Shown here: piece by piece, positions 7,398 through 16,577 of the stretch
Layout: the number at the start of each line of letters is the position of its first letter
Numbering within the stretch: the stretch's first letter is position 1
Assembly: GCA_035943635.1 (NCBI GenBank)
Contig: DASZBX010000100.1
Coordinates: forward strand, 1 to 37,400
Reading direction: 5' to 3'
Origin: DASZBX01 sp035943635
GTDB taxonomy: Bacteria; Actinomycetota; Actinomycetes; Streptomycetales; Catenulisporaceae
DNA: 37,400 nucleotides
Translations under genes and position numbers: made by a program
Notes under the pieces: generated by a model
The model's input: only the letters and a program-made list of their open reading frames with translations
The model's database searches: none
What the model was told of the DNA's origin: nothing

Positions 7398-8606
7398 ATG
7401 ACGCTGTACCTGCTGGCCCTGAACCCGACCGACTCGGTCACCGAGGGCTTCCTTCCCGCTGCCGGGCGGCTCGGCCTGGACGTCGTCGTGCTGACCGAAC
7501 CCGGTTACGCCGAGGCCCACCGGGCGGTGTGCCGCGCGATGGCGAGGGTTGAGGTGTTGCCGTGCGACGTGCGGGACTTTCACACCGTCATCACCCGGAT
7601 GTCGACCCACCGGCCGCCGGACGCGGTCTTCAGCAACAGCGACCACCTGCAGACCCAGACGGCTCTGGCCGCGCAGTACTTCGGCTGCCACGCGAAGAGC
7701 TGGCAGGCTGCGCTGCGGGTCAAGGACAAGGCTGAGATGCGCCGTTGGCTCTCGGAGGCAGGCGCCGACACCGTCTGGTCGGTGGAGCTGGCGGCCGGGC
7801 CGGATCCGGCTGTGAGCTTGGCTGTGATGGACGTGCCGTTCCCGTGCGTGGTCAAGCCGCGCGAGGGCGTGGCCAGCGAAGACGTGGTGCGGGTGGACGG
7901 CCTGGACGCGCTGGTCCGCTGCTGCCGGGAGATCCGGGAGCGGCGCCCGAACGACGCGCTGCTCGTGGAGGAGTTCCTGCCGGGACAGCTGTTCACGCTG
8001 GAGACTTTGGGTGACGGCGGTGTGCGCCACGTGCTCGCCGGCTTCCGCACCGACCTGTCACAGCCGCCTTACTTCATCGAGGAACGGCTGACCTACGTCG
8101 CGGCCCACCCCGAACCGGTCCTCGCCCAGGTCCTGGCCCAGTTGGATGCGCTCGGCGTCGGATTCGGCGCCTGCCACACCGAATTCGTGGTGCACGAGGG
8201 CCGGGCCCGGCTGATCGAGGTCAACTACCGGGCCATCGGCGACCAGTGCGACCTGCTGCTCGCCGAACTGCTCGACATTCCGCTGTTCGAGCTCATTCTG
8301 GGCGTCCACCTGGGTGACGGCCTGCCGCCGGACCTGCGCGCCCGCGGCGACTGGGCGGCCCGGCTCGACTACCCCTACGCCCGCAGCGCCGGAACTCTGA
8401 CCGCTGCGCCCGAGCCCGTTGACCAGGAGGTGGACCAGGTGCGTTTGACGTACCGGCCGTTCCGCGGCGTCGGCGAACGCCAGCCGCTGCACCACACCAA
8501 CCGTGACCTGCTCGGTGTGGTCAGAGCGGTCGGGCCTGGGCAGGAGGCCGTGGACCGGGTTGTCACCGGGTTCCTCGCCGCGCATCGCTGGGAGATCACG
8601 CAGTGA
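7398..8606 (+). CDS. ATP-grasp ligase of a vibrioferrin-like siderophore pathway (PvsA-like)
   Basis: A protein of 402 residues with an ATP-grasp fold: N-terminal preATP-like region (1-100), KDKAEMRRWL at about 110, FPCVVKPREGVASEDVV at about 148, LVEEFLPGQ near 192, and the metal/ATP residues in CHTEFVVHEGRARLIEVNYR near 255-275. ATP-grasp enzymes join a carboxylate to an amine through an acylphosphate. In vibrioferrin synthesis PvsA is the ATP-grasp member, and this gene heads the same enzyme order here. ATG 7398 was chosen; GTG 7392 is in frame and equally placed behind GAAAGAAAG. The stop overlaps the next GTG. An iron box at 7306-7324 implies repression by iron. Exact substrates are inferred. 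Confidence 0.8.
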   Translation: MTLYLLALNPTDSVTEGFLPAAGRLGLDVVVLTEPGYAEAHRAVCRAMARVEVLPCDVRDFHTVITRMSTHRPPDAVFSNSDHLQTQTALAAQYFGCHAKSWQAALRVKDKAEMRRWLSEAGADTVWSVELAAGPDPAVSLAVMDVPFPCVVKPREGVASEDVVRVDGLDALVRCCREIRERRPNDALLVEEFLPGQLFTLETLGDGGVRHVLAGFRTDLSQPPYFIEERLTYVAAHPEPVLAQVLAQLDALGVGFGACHTEFVVHEGRARLIEVNYRAIGDQCDLLLAELLDIPLFELILGVHLGDGLPPDLRARGDWAARLDYPYARSAGTLTAAPEPVDQEVDQVRLTYRPFRGVGERQPLHHTNRDLLGVVRAVGPGQEAVDRVVTGFLAAHRWEITQ

Positions 8607-10432
8607 CGGTGGTTGGTGGTGTGGAGGGGGCGCTGCTTTTGCGGGTGCTGAGTACGTTCCTGCGGGAGGATGTGGTCGGTCTGCGCACCAGAAGCGTGAA
8701 GGAGGATCGCCCGGATGGCCTATGGCTCCGGCGGGCGGCGACGGACGCGACCGCCCTCCTGCTCCCGGCCCGCGAGGACGGATTCCAGAGCGAATACGCG
8801 GCCCGTTTGCCGCTGCTGCGGATCGAGCCGGAAGGTCGAGAGGTGACCACGGGCGTGGCGGTCCTGGCCGAGATTGCTGCGCTCGCCGACCCCGAAGACC
8901 GGGCTGGATTCGACGCCTTCGCGGCCGAGTATCGGGATGCGCTTGCTGCCCTGCGACTCCAGGCGGCCACCCATGACCAGGTCACCGCCGATCTCGCGGC
9001 CCGGCTCGGCGCCGACTGTGCTCGCTGGGCTGGAACGTCCGCGTCCCTGGCCTTCGACGTGCTTGCCGCTCGCACCGGCCATCCGCTCTATCCGACCGGT
9101 GCCGCCCGCATCGGGCTCTCGGCTGATGACCTGCGGCGTTACGCACCCGAGTACGCGCCGCGGTTTGCCCTGCGCTGGGTTGCCTTGTCGAAAGACGTGG
9201 TCACCGTGCGCGGCGTTGGCGTTGGCGTTGGCGTTGGCGTTGGCGGCGGTCTCGGCCTGGACGAACGCCCGGGCGGGTTCTGGCCGAGTCCGTCCGACCT
9301 CGGACTGACCGGACTCGACGCCACCCACCTAACCTTGCCGGTGCACCCGCTGACGGCGGCCGGACCGTTGCGGGAGGCCTTGCGTGCGACCGGGTTGGCG
9401 GACCGTGCCGTCCTAGCCGAACGGCCGCTGCCGGACGTGACACCCACACTGTCGATGCGGACCGTCGCCCTGACCGCGAGCCCTGACATCCACCTCAAAC
9501 TGCCGCTGGCCACATCGACCCTGGGCCTGCTCAACCGCCGCACTATCAAGCCCGGCAGTCTCGTCGACGGCGCGGCGGGCCAACGACTTCTCGAAGTCGT
9601 GGCCGCGCGCGAACCCCGCTTCCGTGGGCGCATCCTGCATGTCGACGAGTCCTGTTACGCCCACGCCGACCACGAACTACTGGCCGTCCTCGTGCGCCGC
9701 ATCCCGACCGGGCTCGGAGGCTGCACGATCGTGCCGCTCGCCGCATTGACCGCTCCGGCCCCCGGCGGCCGACTGGTCATCGACCACCTGGCCGACCGAT
9801 GGTTCGGCGGCGATCCGGCGGCCCTGCTGGACGCACTGCTCACGCTGCTACTGGACTGGCACGTGACCCTCCTCGGCTACGGCATCGCGCTGGAGTCCCA
9901 TCAGCAGAACATTTCGATAGTGCTGGACGAACCCGAGCCCGAAACCGAGGCCCCCACCCGAATTCGCCTGCTCTACAAGGACGACGACAGCCCACGGATC
10001 CATCACTCCCGACTACGCGCCGCCCTCGGCCCGGACGCGCCGGAACCCGCGGAATTCGCCGACCGCCGTATCTTCGTGGACGATGATGGACCGGTGCTCG
10101 ACCTGTTCGTGACCATCACCCTCCACCTGTGCGCGGGGGCCTTCGCCTTCAACCTGGCCGACCACGGCCGCGCGCCGCTGAAGCAACTGCTCGATCTGGT
10201 CCGGGACCGGCTGGACGAAGCCATTCAACGCCTCGACGACCGGCCGGGCGCTCCCGACGGCCCCGGAGACCTCCAAACCGCCCTGCGCGCCCACACGCTC
10301 GACGCCGCGCACCTGCCGGTCAAGGCGATGGTGACCGCGGGAACGCTGCTGACCAAAGCACGATCGGGAGCGTCCGACATCAACAAGCACTACACCACCG
10401 GCCCCAACTATCTGCTGCGCAGGTACCGATGA
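8603..10432 (+). CDS. IucA/IucC-family NIS siderophore synthetase (first copy, PvsB-like position)
   Basis: A 609-residue NRPS-independent siderophore synthetase. These enzymes adenylate a carboxyl of citrate or a citrate derivative and condense it with an amine or alcohol. Recognisable parts are HPLTAAGPLREAL near 248, the ATP-site region PTLSMRTVAL and HLKLPLATSTLGLLNRR near 280-312, and the FhuF-like C-terminal domain with LGYGIALESHQQNISIVLD near 428-446 and the terminal HYTTGPNYLLRRY. GTG 8603 overlaps the upstream stop and has GGAG 8 bp upstream. A glycine-valine run encoded by a hexanucleotide repeat (9212-9241) sits in a probable surface loop. The stop overlaps the next ATG. Confidence 0.88.
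   Translation: MTVVGGVEGALLLRVLSTFLREDVVGLRTRSVKEDRPDGLWLRRAATDATALLLPAREDGFQSEYAARLPLLRIEPEGREVTTGVAVLAEIAALADPEDRAGFDAFAAEYRDALAALRLQAATHDQVTADLAARLGADCARWAGTSASLAFDVLAARTGHPLYPTGAARIGLSADDLRRYAPEYAPRFALRWVALSKDVVTVRGVGVGVGVGVGGGLGLDERPGGFWPSPSDLGLTGLDATHLTLPVHPLTAAGPLREALRATGLADRAVLAERPLPDVTPTLSMRTVALTASPDIHLKLPLATSTLGLLNRRTIKPGSLVDGAAGQRLLEVVAAREPRFRGRILHVDESCYAHADHELLAVLVRRIPTGLGGCTIVPLAALTAPAPGGRLVIDHLADRWFGGDPAALLDALLTLLLDWHVTLLGYGIALESHQQNISIVLDEPEPETEAPTRIRLLYKDDDSPRIHHSRLRAALGPDAPEPAEFADRRIFVDDDGPVLDLFVTITLHLCAGAFAFNLADHGRAPLKQLLDLVRDRLDEAIQRLDDRPGAPDGPGDLQTALRAHTLDAAHLPVKAMVTAGTLLTKARSGASDINKHYTTGPNYLLRRYR
9212..9241 (+). repeat. Hexanucleotide microsatellite, five GGCGTT units, inside a siderophore synthetase
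   Basis: Five uninterrupted GGCGTT units are followed by GGCGGC. They encode an alternating Gly-Val run near residues 204-215 that has no counterpart in the sister synthetase downstream. Gain or loss of units keeps the reading frame, so length variation between strains is expected. Confidence 0.9.
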
Positions 10433-12183
10433 CGACGATGCACCACGTGACCTGGCCTGCCGACTGCGACAACGAATCAGCCTTCGCCTCCACCCTCGCA
10501 GATCCCGGCGATCCTCAGCTGCCCTCGGCCGACGAGGCCGTCGCACACACCCTGCTCAACTGCCTGCTGCGCGAGCTGCCGGAAGCGGAGAAACAGGCTG
10601 TGGTGATCGGCCGTGATCTGCTGTTCCGCTTACCCCGCAGCGGAATCCAGCTGAGGGTAGCCCTGCGCCGCAGCTCTCTTCTCGGTGCGCACCGCTTCGC
10701 CGGGCCGGTGACGCAGTTCACTGACGGTCGCTGGACCGCGATCGGCTGGCGCCGGTTGGCCGAACACACCGACACGGAACTGTCCGCGTTGACCGGCGCG
10801 CCCAACGACGAGTTCCTGGACCAGATCGCCTCCAGCCATCAGGGCGTCACCGCCGCGCTCACCGCCGCCCGCCCGCTGAGCGCGACCGGGGACCCGCTGA
10901 CCGACTACCTCGCATCGGAGCAGTCCCTGGTCTACGGCCATCGCTTCCACCCCACACCCAAGGCGCGCGGCGGCAACCCCGGCACGTGGAGCGCCTACGC
11001 CCCGGAAGCCGGAGCCAGCTTCCCGTTGCGGATGCTCGCGGTGCGTGAAGAGCTGATCCTCCAAGAGCAGGACGAGAACGGCGCCGCCGACCCGCTGGAC
11101 CAGTTGGCCGCGGTCCCGGCCGGCTACCGGCTGCTGCCCGCGCACCCGTGGCAGTACCAACTGCTGCACGACCAACCATCATTGCGGGCGGCCCTGCGGC
11201 GCGGCGACGTGCTGGACCTCGGCCCCGGGCCGACCCGGTTCTCGGCCACGGCGTCGGTGCGCACCCTCTACGACGGTGCGACGTTCCTCAAGTTCAGCCT
11301 GAACATCCGGATCACCAACTGCGTGCGCAAGAACGCAGACTACGAACTCGCCGGTGCGGTCGCGCTGACCCGGCTGCTCGGCCCGGCCCTGGCCGACCTG
11401 TCGGCCCGGTTCCCGGACAGCGACCTGCTGCGCGAGCCCGCCTACCGGAGTCTGGCCGTCCCCGGCCCCGACGGCGGGCGGCCGGATCCCGCGCTGGTCG
11501 AAGGACTCGGCGTGATCGTGCGGGAGGGGCTCGGCGTGCGGCAGCGTCCGGGCACGACCGCACTGCTCGCCGCCGCGGTCGCCGACGAGTACCCGACCGG
11601 CCCGGCCCACCTCTCCCGGCTGCTCCCGGGCACCGACCGGTCGACGATGCTGCGATGGTGGGGCCGGTACCTGCGTTTACTGTTCCCGCCTGTGCTGGCG
11701 GCCTATTTCGACCACGGGATCGTGCTCGAGCCGCACCTGCAGAACGTGCTGGTATGTGTGGATACTGACGCCCAGCCGGTTCAGGTTCTGTTCCGCGATC
11801 TCGAAGGCACCAAGTTGCTTCCCGAGTACCACGCCGCCGCGCTCGCCGCCTTGCCCGCAGGGGTCTCCGGGCCGCTGACCTATGACGCCGACCGAGGCTG
11901 GGATCGGATCATCTACTGCCTGGTGGTCAACCACGCGGCCGAGATGCTCGCGGTGCTCGCGGACCGGCACCCGGCGGCTGAAACGGTGTTGTGGGCGCAG
12001 GTGCGGAACGTCATCGGCGAGTATGCGGAGCAGCACGGCCGACAAGCGCGGCTCGATCCGCTACTGGCCGGAGAACCGTTGCCGGCCAAGGCGAATCTGC
12101 TCACGAGATGGGGACGCGCGGCCGACCGGGAGGCAGGCTACGTGCGATTGCGCTCACCGCTGGGAGAGGGGGCGGCACGGTGA
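10429..12183 (+). CDS. IucA/IucC-family NIS siderophore synthetase (second copy, PvsD-like position)
   Basis: A 584-residue NIS synthetase, clearly of the same family as the upstream gene but strongly diverged. Signature parts are QSLVYGHRFHPTPKARGG near 165-182, LPAHPWQYQLLHD near 238-250, the ATP-site region TASVRTLYDGATFLKFSLNIRITNCVRKN near 272-302, and FDHGIVLEPHLQNVLVCVD near 426-444. Those motifs are closer to the IucA/IucC consensus than the first copy's. ATG 10429 overlaps the upstream TGA; ATG 10438 is possible. The stop overlaps the GTG of the decarboxylase. Two NIS enzymes with an ATP-grasp enzyme and a PLP decarboxylase match the vibrioferrin pathway. Confidence 0.9.
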   Translation: MTTMHHVTWPADCDNESAFASTLADPGDPQLPSADEAVAHTLLNCLLRELPEAEKQAVVIGRDLLFRLPRSGIQLRVALRRSSLLGAHRFAGPVTQFTDGRWTAIGWRRLAEHTDTELSALTGAPNDEFLDQIASSHQGVTAALTAARPLSATGDPLTDYLASEQSLVYGHRFHPTPKARGGNPGTWSAYAPEAGASFPLRMLAVREELILQEQDENGAADPLDQLAAVPAGYRLLPAHPWQYQLLHDQPSLRAALRRGDVLDLGPGPTRFSATASVRTLYDGATFLKFSLNIRITNCVRKNADYELAGAVALTRLLGPALADLSARFPDSDLLREPAYRSLAVPGPDGGRPDPALVEGLGVIVREGLGVRQRPGTTALLAAAVADEYPTGPAHLSRLLPGTDRSTMLRWWGRYLRLLFPPVLAAYFDHGIVLEPHLQNVLVCVDTDAQPVQVLFRDLEGTKLLPEYHAAALAALPAGVSGPLTYDADRGWDRIIYCLVVNHAAEMLAVLADRHPAAETVLWAQVRNVIGEYAEQHGRQARLDPLLAGEPLPAKANLLTRWGRAADREAGYVRLRSPLGEGAAR

Positions 12184-13391
12184 CCGAGCCCGTACACGCC
12201 TTCGCCCAATCGCTTCCCGCTGACGCCCTGCCTGCCTACATCTACGACCTGGCCGCCCTACGCGAGCACGCGCGCCACACCCGGTCAGTACTCCCGGACC
12301 GCGTGGAACTGTACTACGCGGCGAAAGCCAATCCAGAGCAAAAGATCCTGACCGCCCTGGCAGCCTACGTAGACGGTTACGAGGTGTCCTCCGGCGGCGA
12401 ACTGGCGCACGTATCGGCGGCGCTGCCGGATCACCCGCTCGCGTTCGGCGGCCCGGGAAAGACGCCCGCCGAGATCGAAGCCGCGCTGGCGGCTGGTGTG
12501 GACCGATTTCACGTGGAGAGCGAACACGAACTGCGGGTGCTCGGCTACCTGGCGGCCCGCTCAGCTCGCGGAACCGACGTGACTCAGGGGCCTGTCAGAG
12601 TTCTGCTCCGATTCAATCTCGCCTGGCCGTCCGGGCTGACGCCGTCGGTCGCGCTGGCGATGGGCGGCGGACCGAGCCCCTTCGGTCTCGACCCGACGCA
12701 GGCCGATGCGATGATGCGGCAGTTCACCGACAGCAGTCACCCGGCTCTGGAACTGCTCGGCGTGCACGCCCACCTCGGCAGCGGTCTGGCCGCGCCCGAA
12801 CAACTCGCCGTCGCGCGCTCCACGGTGGAATGGGCTGAGGCGCTCTTCGCCCGGCATGGCGTTGCTCTGCGTGAAGTGAACGTCGGCGGCGGCATGCACG
12901 TCGACTACACGGATCCTTGCGCCCGCTTCGACTGGACCGAATTCGGAGCAGGCCTGGCCCGCGTCCTCGCCGAGCGCCCGAACCTCAGGATCCGGATCGA
13001 ACCCGGCCGGGCACTGACCGCCTACTGCGGTTGGTACGCCGCCGAACTGCTCGACGTGAAAACCAGCCACGGCAAGCACTTCGCGGTCGTCCGCGGCGGC
13101 ACGCACCACCTTCGCACACCGGCAGCGAAGGGCCACGACCAGCCGTGCACGGTACTGCCGGTCGAAGACTGGCCACACCCCTGGCCGCGGCCTGTCGGGG
13201 GTGGCGAATCAGTGACCTTCGTAGGCCAGCTGTGCACGCCCAAGGACGTGCTGGCCCGCAATGTGCGGGCACCTGAGCTGCGCGCGGGGGACCGGGTGGC
13301 GTTCGCGATGGCCGGTGCCTATGCCTGGAACATCTCCCATCACGAGTTCCTCATGCACCCAGCGCCGGAAGTGCATTTCCTTGGTGGATAA
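12180..13391 (+). CDS. PLP-dependent fold-III decarboxylase of siderophore biosynthesis (PvsE-like)
   Basis: A 403-residue member of the diaminopimelate/ornithine decarboxylase (alanine racemase-fold) family. K49 in YYAAKANPEQKIL is the PLP-binding Lys. VGGGMHVDY near 238 is the glycine-rich phosphate loop, RIEPGRALTAYCG near 272 contacts the cofactor, QLCTPKDVLARN near 345 holds the conserved active-site Cys from the partner subunit, and AYAWNISHHEFL near 380 matches the C-terminal signature. In vibrioferrin synthesis PvsE decarboxylates a serine-derived moiety to ethanolamine; the SbnH homologue acts in staphyloferrin B synthesis. GTG 12180 overlaps the preceding stop behind GGGAGAGGGGG. 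The 3' end overlaps the convergent thioesterase remnant by 41 bp. Confidence 0.85.
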   Translation: MTEPVHAFAQSLPADALPAYIYDLAALREHARHTRSVLPDRVELYYAAKANPEQKILTALAAYVDGYEVSSGGELAHVSAALPDHPLAFGGPGKTPAEIEAALAAGVDRFHVESEHELRVLGYLAARSARGTDVTQGPVRVLLRFNLAWPSGLTPSVALAMGGGPSPFGLDPTQADAMMRQFTDSSHPALELLGVHAHLGSGLAAPEQLAVARSTVEWAEALFARHGVALREVNVGGGMHVDYTDPCARFDWTEFGAGLARVLAERPNLRIRIEPGRALTAYCGWYAAELLDVKTSHGKHFAVVRGGTHHLRTPAAKGHDQPCTVLPVEDWPHPWPRPVGGGESVTFVGQLCTPKDVLARNVRAPELRAGDRVAFAMAGAYAWNISHHEFLMHPAPEVHFLGG

Positions 13392-14211
13392 GGCTGATTG
13401 TCTCGGTCAGCCAGTGCTCGATGGCTGATGCCGTGGCGGTGGCGTGCGTCGTGAGAAGGTCCAGGTGATCTGAGTCGACGGTCACCAGGTCGTGTGGCAG
13501 CTGCCACTGCGCCGGGCGCAGGTCGGCGGCGAGCGGGATGCTTGCCAGGACGAACAGCGTCGGCGTGGTGATCTGCGGCGGGATCCAGCCGTCGAGACGA
13601 AGACAACCGCCCATCGCACTCACCCGGGTCACGCCTGCATCGGCTAGGCCGACGGGTAGAGACGGATCGGCGAGGCGTTCGAGCAGCCGGGGAGGACCTG
13701 ATCGGCGAGGATCTGGTCCGGCCAGAAGGAATCGAGCAGGATCAGGCCATCCGGAGGCAGCCCCTCGGCGGCGAGTCGGTGCGCCACGGCGTGCGCGGTC
13801 CAGCCGCCTGAGGAGTGCCCGCACAGGACGAACGGCCGCTCCCACGCATCGATGTACCGCACGACACTGATTTGCGATGGCGGATTCCAGTTCGCCGGGA
13901 AGTGGTTCGGCGTCGACGAATCCGGGTTGGGGGAGAGCGTAGGCCGTCTGCACGCCGCCGAGAGGCTCGGAGAGCGCCGCATCCTCGGCGGGACTGCTCA
14001 ACGCGGCCAGCGAGGGGAACAGGACCAGGACGGGACGGTCGTCGCCCCGGCTGATCAACACCGGCGCGGCGGGTTCGGCCACACCGGAGAACTCCGTGCG
14101 TACGAGGGCTGCGGCTTTGAGGATCTCCAGTCCTGTCTTGGCTTTCCCGGCCGTGCAGGCGGCGGCGACCAGGTCGCCGAGGCGTTCGCCGGTCGCCGAC
14201 GCCAGGTTCAC
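13351..14211 (-). pseudogene. Polyketide-type thioesterase, two compensating frameshifts
   Basis: The start (GTG 14211) and both ends read as an alpha/beta-hydrolase thioesterase like those ending modular polyketide synthases: GLEILKAAALVRTEF, then VLVLFPSLAALSS and ALPQPGF, and at the other end LLERLADPSLPVGLADAG and TTPTLFVLAS. The middle, with the nucleophile motif GHSSGGW (13800-13820) and DGLILLDSFWPD, is only readable in another frame between about 13865 and 13690. Two opposite single-base shifts are therefore needed to rebuild the domain. As it stands, translation without shifts would lose the catalytic Ser region. Sequencing error is an alternative. The start overlaps the stop of the adenylating-enzyme remnant. 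Confidence 0.75.
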
Positions 14212-14784
14212 GCGCTGAAACAGGACCCTGCTGATGCGATCAGGCCGGACACGGACGCCACCCCGGGCCCGGCCGCCGCCGCACCCTCAGGCTCGCCGTC
14301 GCGGTCGCCGCCGTCACCCGGCGCCAGAAACACGTACCGCAGCTCCGGACAAGAATCCCGAACCCGGAGATACCCTTCCCGCGGCGAGCAGACCAGCGCC
14401 AACGCGCCGCTGCGCTGCATCAACGCCGCCACATCCGCCGGGCCGATGGCCATATGCAGCGGTAGCATCACAGCGCCGATCAAACCCAACGCCACATGCA
14501 CCGTCAGATACGCGCGGCTGTTGGCCAGCTGCACGCCGACCACGTCCCCCGGCCCGAGGCCCGACTCCCGCAAACCCCTGACCAGCGCTTCAGCATCCTG
14601 AGACGAGGCGGTCCCACGAGACGGCTTCGCCCGCGGCCACGATCGCCGAGCCCGGCCCGCCGGCCGCGACCGCCGCGGCGAAGACCGCGCCGAACGTGCG
14701 GCGGTCGACCGAGGCCGGGGCGCCGACCAGGTAGTCTCGTGCGTGCACGCTCACTGCGCGGCTCCTCGCCGGTCTCGGGTTCAC
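14208..14784 (-). pseudogene. N-terminal fragment of an adenylate-forming enzyme, frameshifted and truncated
   Basis: Two frames together encode the first about 190 residues of a class I adenylating enzyme (acyl-CoA/aryl-AMP ligase type): AIVAAGEAVSWDRLV in the first, then after a one-base shift near 14594 AEALVRGLRESGLGPGDVVGVQLAN, LTVHVALGLIGAVMLPLHM and ALVCSPREGYLRVRD. The sequence ends at TGA 14208. The A3 core (SGTTG-like), A5 and the C-terminal Lys domain are absent, so it cannot adenylate a substrate. It lies between the O-methyltransferase and thioesterase remnants on the same strand. It is probably a relic of a natural-product assembly line. Confidence 0.72.
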
Positions 14785-14791
14785 TTTCCGC

Positions 14792-16501
14792 TCAGTGGGC
14801 CGCTGCGACGACCATGCTGAAGCCCAGGCACAGGTTTCGCAGCTCGACCAGGTCCAGGTCCGCGTCCGCGAGCAGTCGCCGGTACTCGGCCCGGGTGCGT
14901 TCCCGGCCGCTGGTGATGGCCAGCATGTGCAAATCCCAGAGCCCTGCGGTGGTCGGCGCGTTGCCGTCGTCGAGCACCCGTTCGATGATCAGCAGCCGGG
15001 AGCCGGAGGACATCGACTTGCGGGTCACCGCGAGGATCTGCGCGCACTGCTCGTCCGGCCAGTCGTGCAGGACCCGCGCGAGCAGGTACACGTCCGCGCC
15101 CTCGGGCACCTGCTCGAAAAAGCTGCCCGACACCGTCGAGAAACGCTCGTCGCCCTGGTGCTGCGCGGCCACGGCCTCGGTCGCCTCGGCCAGGTCGAAC
15201 AGGGTCGCGTGGATCCGGTCGTTGGTCTGCAAGATTCCCTGCAACAGGGTGCCGTTGCCGCCGCCGATGTCCACGACGCTGGCCGCCTGGCTGAAGTCAT
15301 ACGCGGTGCAGACGCGTTCGGCCAGGGCCGTGGCGGTGGCCGCCATCGCCCGGTCGAAGCGCAGCCGCAGTTCGGGCCGGGTCTTGAGGTACTCGAAGTG
15401 CTCCTCGCCGAAGTGCAGCCGGAAGCCGGTCTGGCCGGTCCGTACGGAATGGTCGAACTCGCTCCAGCCGGCGTGGATCTCCTCGCCGTAGAGGATCGCC
15501 AGGTCGCTGAACGGATTCTCCCGCTGAAGCAGGGTGCTGACCGGGCCGTTGGAGTAGCGTCCGGCGGGGCCTTCGACCACGATGTCGCGCGCGGCCAGGA
15601 ACCGCAGCAGCCGGGTGACGGCCGGACGGTCGCAGCCGAGCGCGTCGGCCACCTCCTCGGCCGTGCGCCCGCCGCCGCGCAGCGCGTCGGGCAGGCCGAT
15701 CTGCGCCGCGGCCTGCACCGCCCGGGCCACCCACTGCGCGGTGACCAGCTCGAACAGCCGCTCCCGGTGCCCGTCGGCCACGGCGTCGGTCAGCCGCCGG
15801 TGCTCGGCCAGCGATTCCTGGTACTCGCCCGCGCAGGCCAGTTCGATCCGGTGCACGTCCGCAGCGCCGCCGGGCTGATCCGCCTGATCCGGATTGCCGG
15901 CCCGGGCAGCCCGGTCGGCCCGCGCGCCCGGCGCGGCCTCGAAGTAGAACACGGACCGGCCGCCGGCCGCCGCGTCCTCGTCCGGGTTGTAGCCACCGCC
16001 GCCGGGGACCAGCCCGTGGTCCTCGGCCAGCGCCGCCCGCAGCGCGTCCACCCGGTCCCGGTCGGCGCCGGGCAGTTCGAACGCGAAGTGGCTCTCGGTC
16101 TGCCCGCGCCGCTCCAGCTCGGCCATCCCGTCCGGTGCGGCCCGGTCCGCGAGTCCGGGCAGCACGAAGACCTCCAGGCAGCGGCCGTCCGGCATTTCCC
16201 CGGTGATGATGTCCACCGGCAGCCGCTCCGGCGCCACGGCGTACCGCGCGGCCAGGCGTTGGCGCACCACGACGCTCGGTATCGGCGTGTGCACGGCCAT
16301 CCCCCGGTTGCGCAGGTACTCGGCCACGTCCTCGGCCCGGTCCGGGAAGACCAGGATCCCGACGTGGCAGAAGGCGGCCGACAGGCTCCGGTCGACCGCG
16401 GCCCGCGGTCCGGCCACCAGGGCGAGGGCGTCGGCGTCGGCCAGGTGCTGCACGTGCTGCACTGCGCGGTCAAGCCGGGCGAGGTCGGTGTCGTCCAACA
16501 T
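14792..16501 (-). CDS. SAM-dependent O-methyltransferase with an unusual N-terminal domain
   Basis: A protein of 569 residues. The C-terminal about 330 residues are a family-2 (plant caffeate/acetylserotonin-type) O-methyltransferase: a winged-helix dimerisation domain near 245-320 (LFELVTAQWVARAVQAAAQ, then TAEEVADALGCDRPAVTRLLRFL), the SAM loop DIGGGNGTLL near 411, and catalytic-base His in RVLHDWPDEQC near 478. The first about 200 residues form a separate domain (FCHVGILVFPDRAEDVAEYL, a conserved-looking ESHFAFE, then GGGGYNPDED) that I cannot name. It might be a distant vicinal-oxygen-chelate-like fold, but this is a guess. ATG 16501 has GGAGGAG 8 bp upstream. Its substrate is probably a polyketide or aromatic metabolite, judged from the remnant genes around it. 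Confidence 0.82.
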   Translation of the reverse strand: MLDDTDLARLDRAVQHVQHLADADALALVAGPRAAVDRSLSAAFCHVGILVFPDRAEDVAEYLRNRGMAVHTPIPSVVVRQRLAARYAVAPERLPVDIITGEMPDGRCLEVFVLPGLADRAAPDGMAELERRGQTESHFAFELPGADRDRVDALRAALAEDHGLVPGGGGYNPDEDAAAGGRSVFYFEAAPGARADRAARAGNPDQADQPGGAADVHRIELACAGEYQESLAEHRRLTDAVADGHRERLFELVTAQWVARAVQAAAQIGLPDALRGGGRTAEEVADALGCDRPAVTRLLRFLAARDIVVEGPAGRYSNGPVSTLLQRENPFSDLAILYGEEIHAGWSEFDHSVRTGQTGFRLHFGEEHFEYLKTRPELRLRFDRAMAATATALAERVCTAYDFSQAASVVDIGGGNGTLLQGILQTNDRIHATLFDLAEATEAVAAQHQGDERFSTVSGSFFEQVPEGADVYLLARVLHDWPDEQCAQILAVTRKSMSSGSRLLIIERVLDDGNAPTTAGLWDLHMLAITSGRERTRAEYRRLLADADLDLVELRNLCLGFSMVVAAAH

Positions 16502-16539
16502 GATCGTTCTCCTCCGTGTTGAAAACCATACCGATGACA

Positions 16540-16551
16540 ACTGATATCAGT
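16540..16551. promoter_or_regulatory. 12-bp palindrome upstream of the methyltransferase gene
   Basis: ACTGATATCAGT is a perfect palindrome 39 bp upstream of the methyltransferase ATG in a locally AT-rich stretch. It could be an operator. No cognate regulator is identifiable in the neighbourhood. Confidence 0.35.
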
Positions 16552-16577
16552 GCTGTGTTTTCTCGGTGTGTCGGCGG

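Noticed and set aside
9212..9241. CRISPR or other spaced repeat array
   Set aside because: Units are contiguous 6-mers without spacers, inside an intact coding frame.
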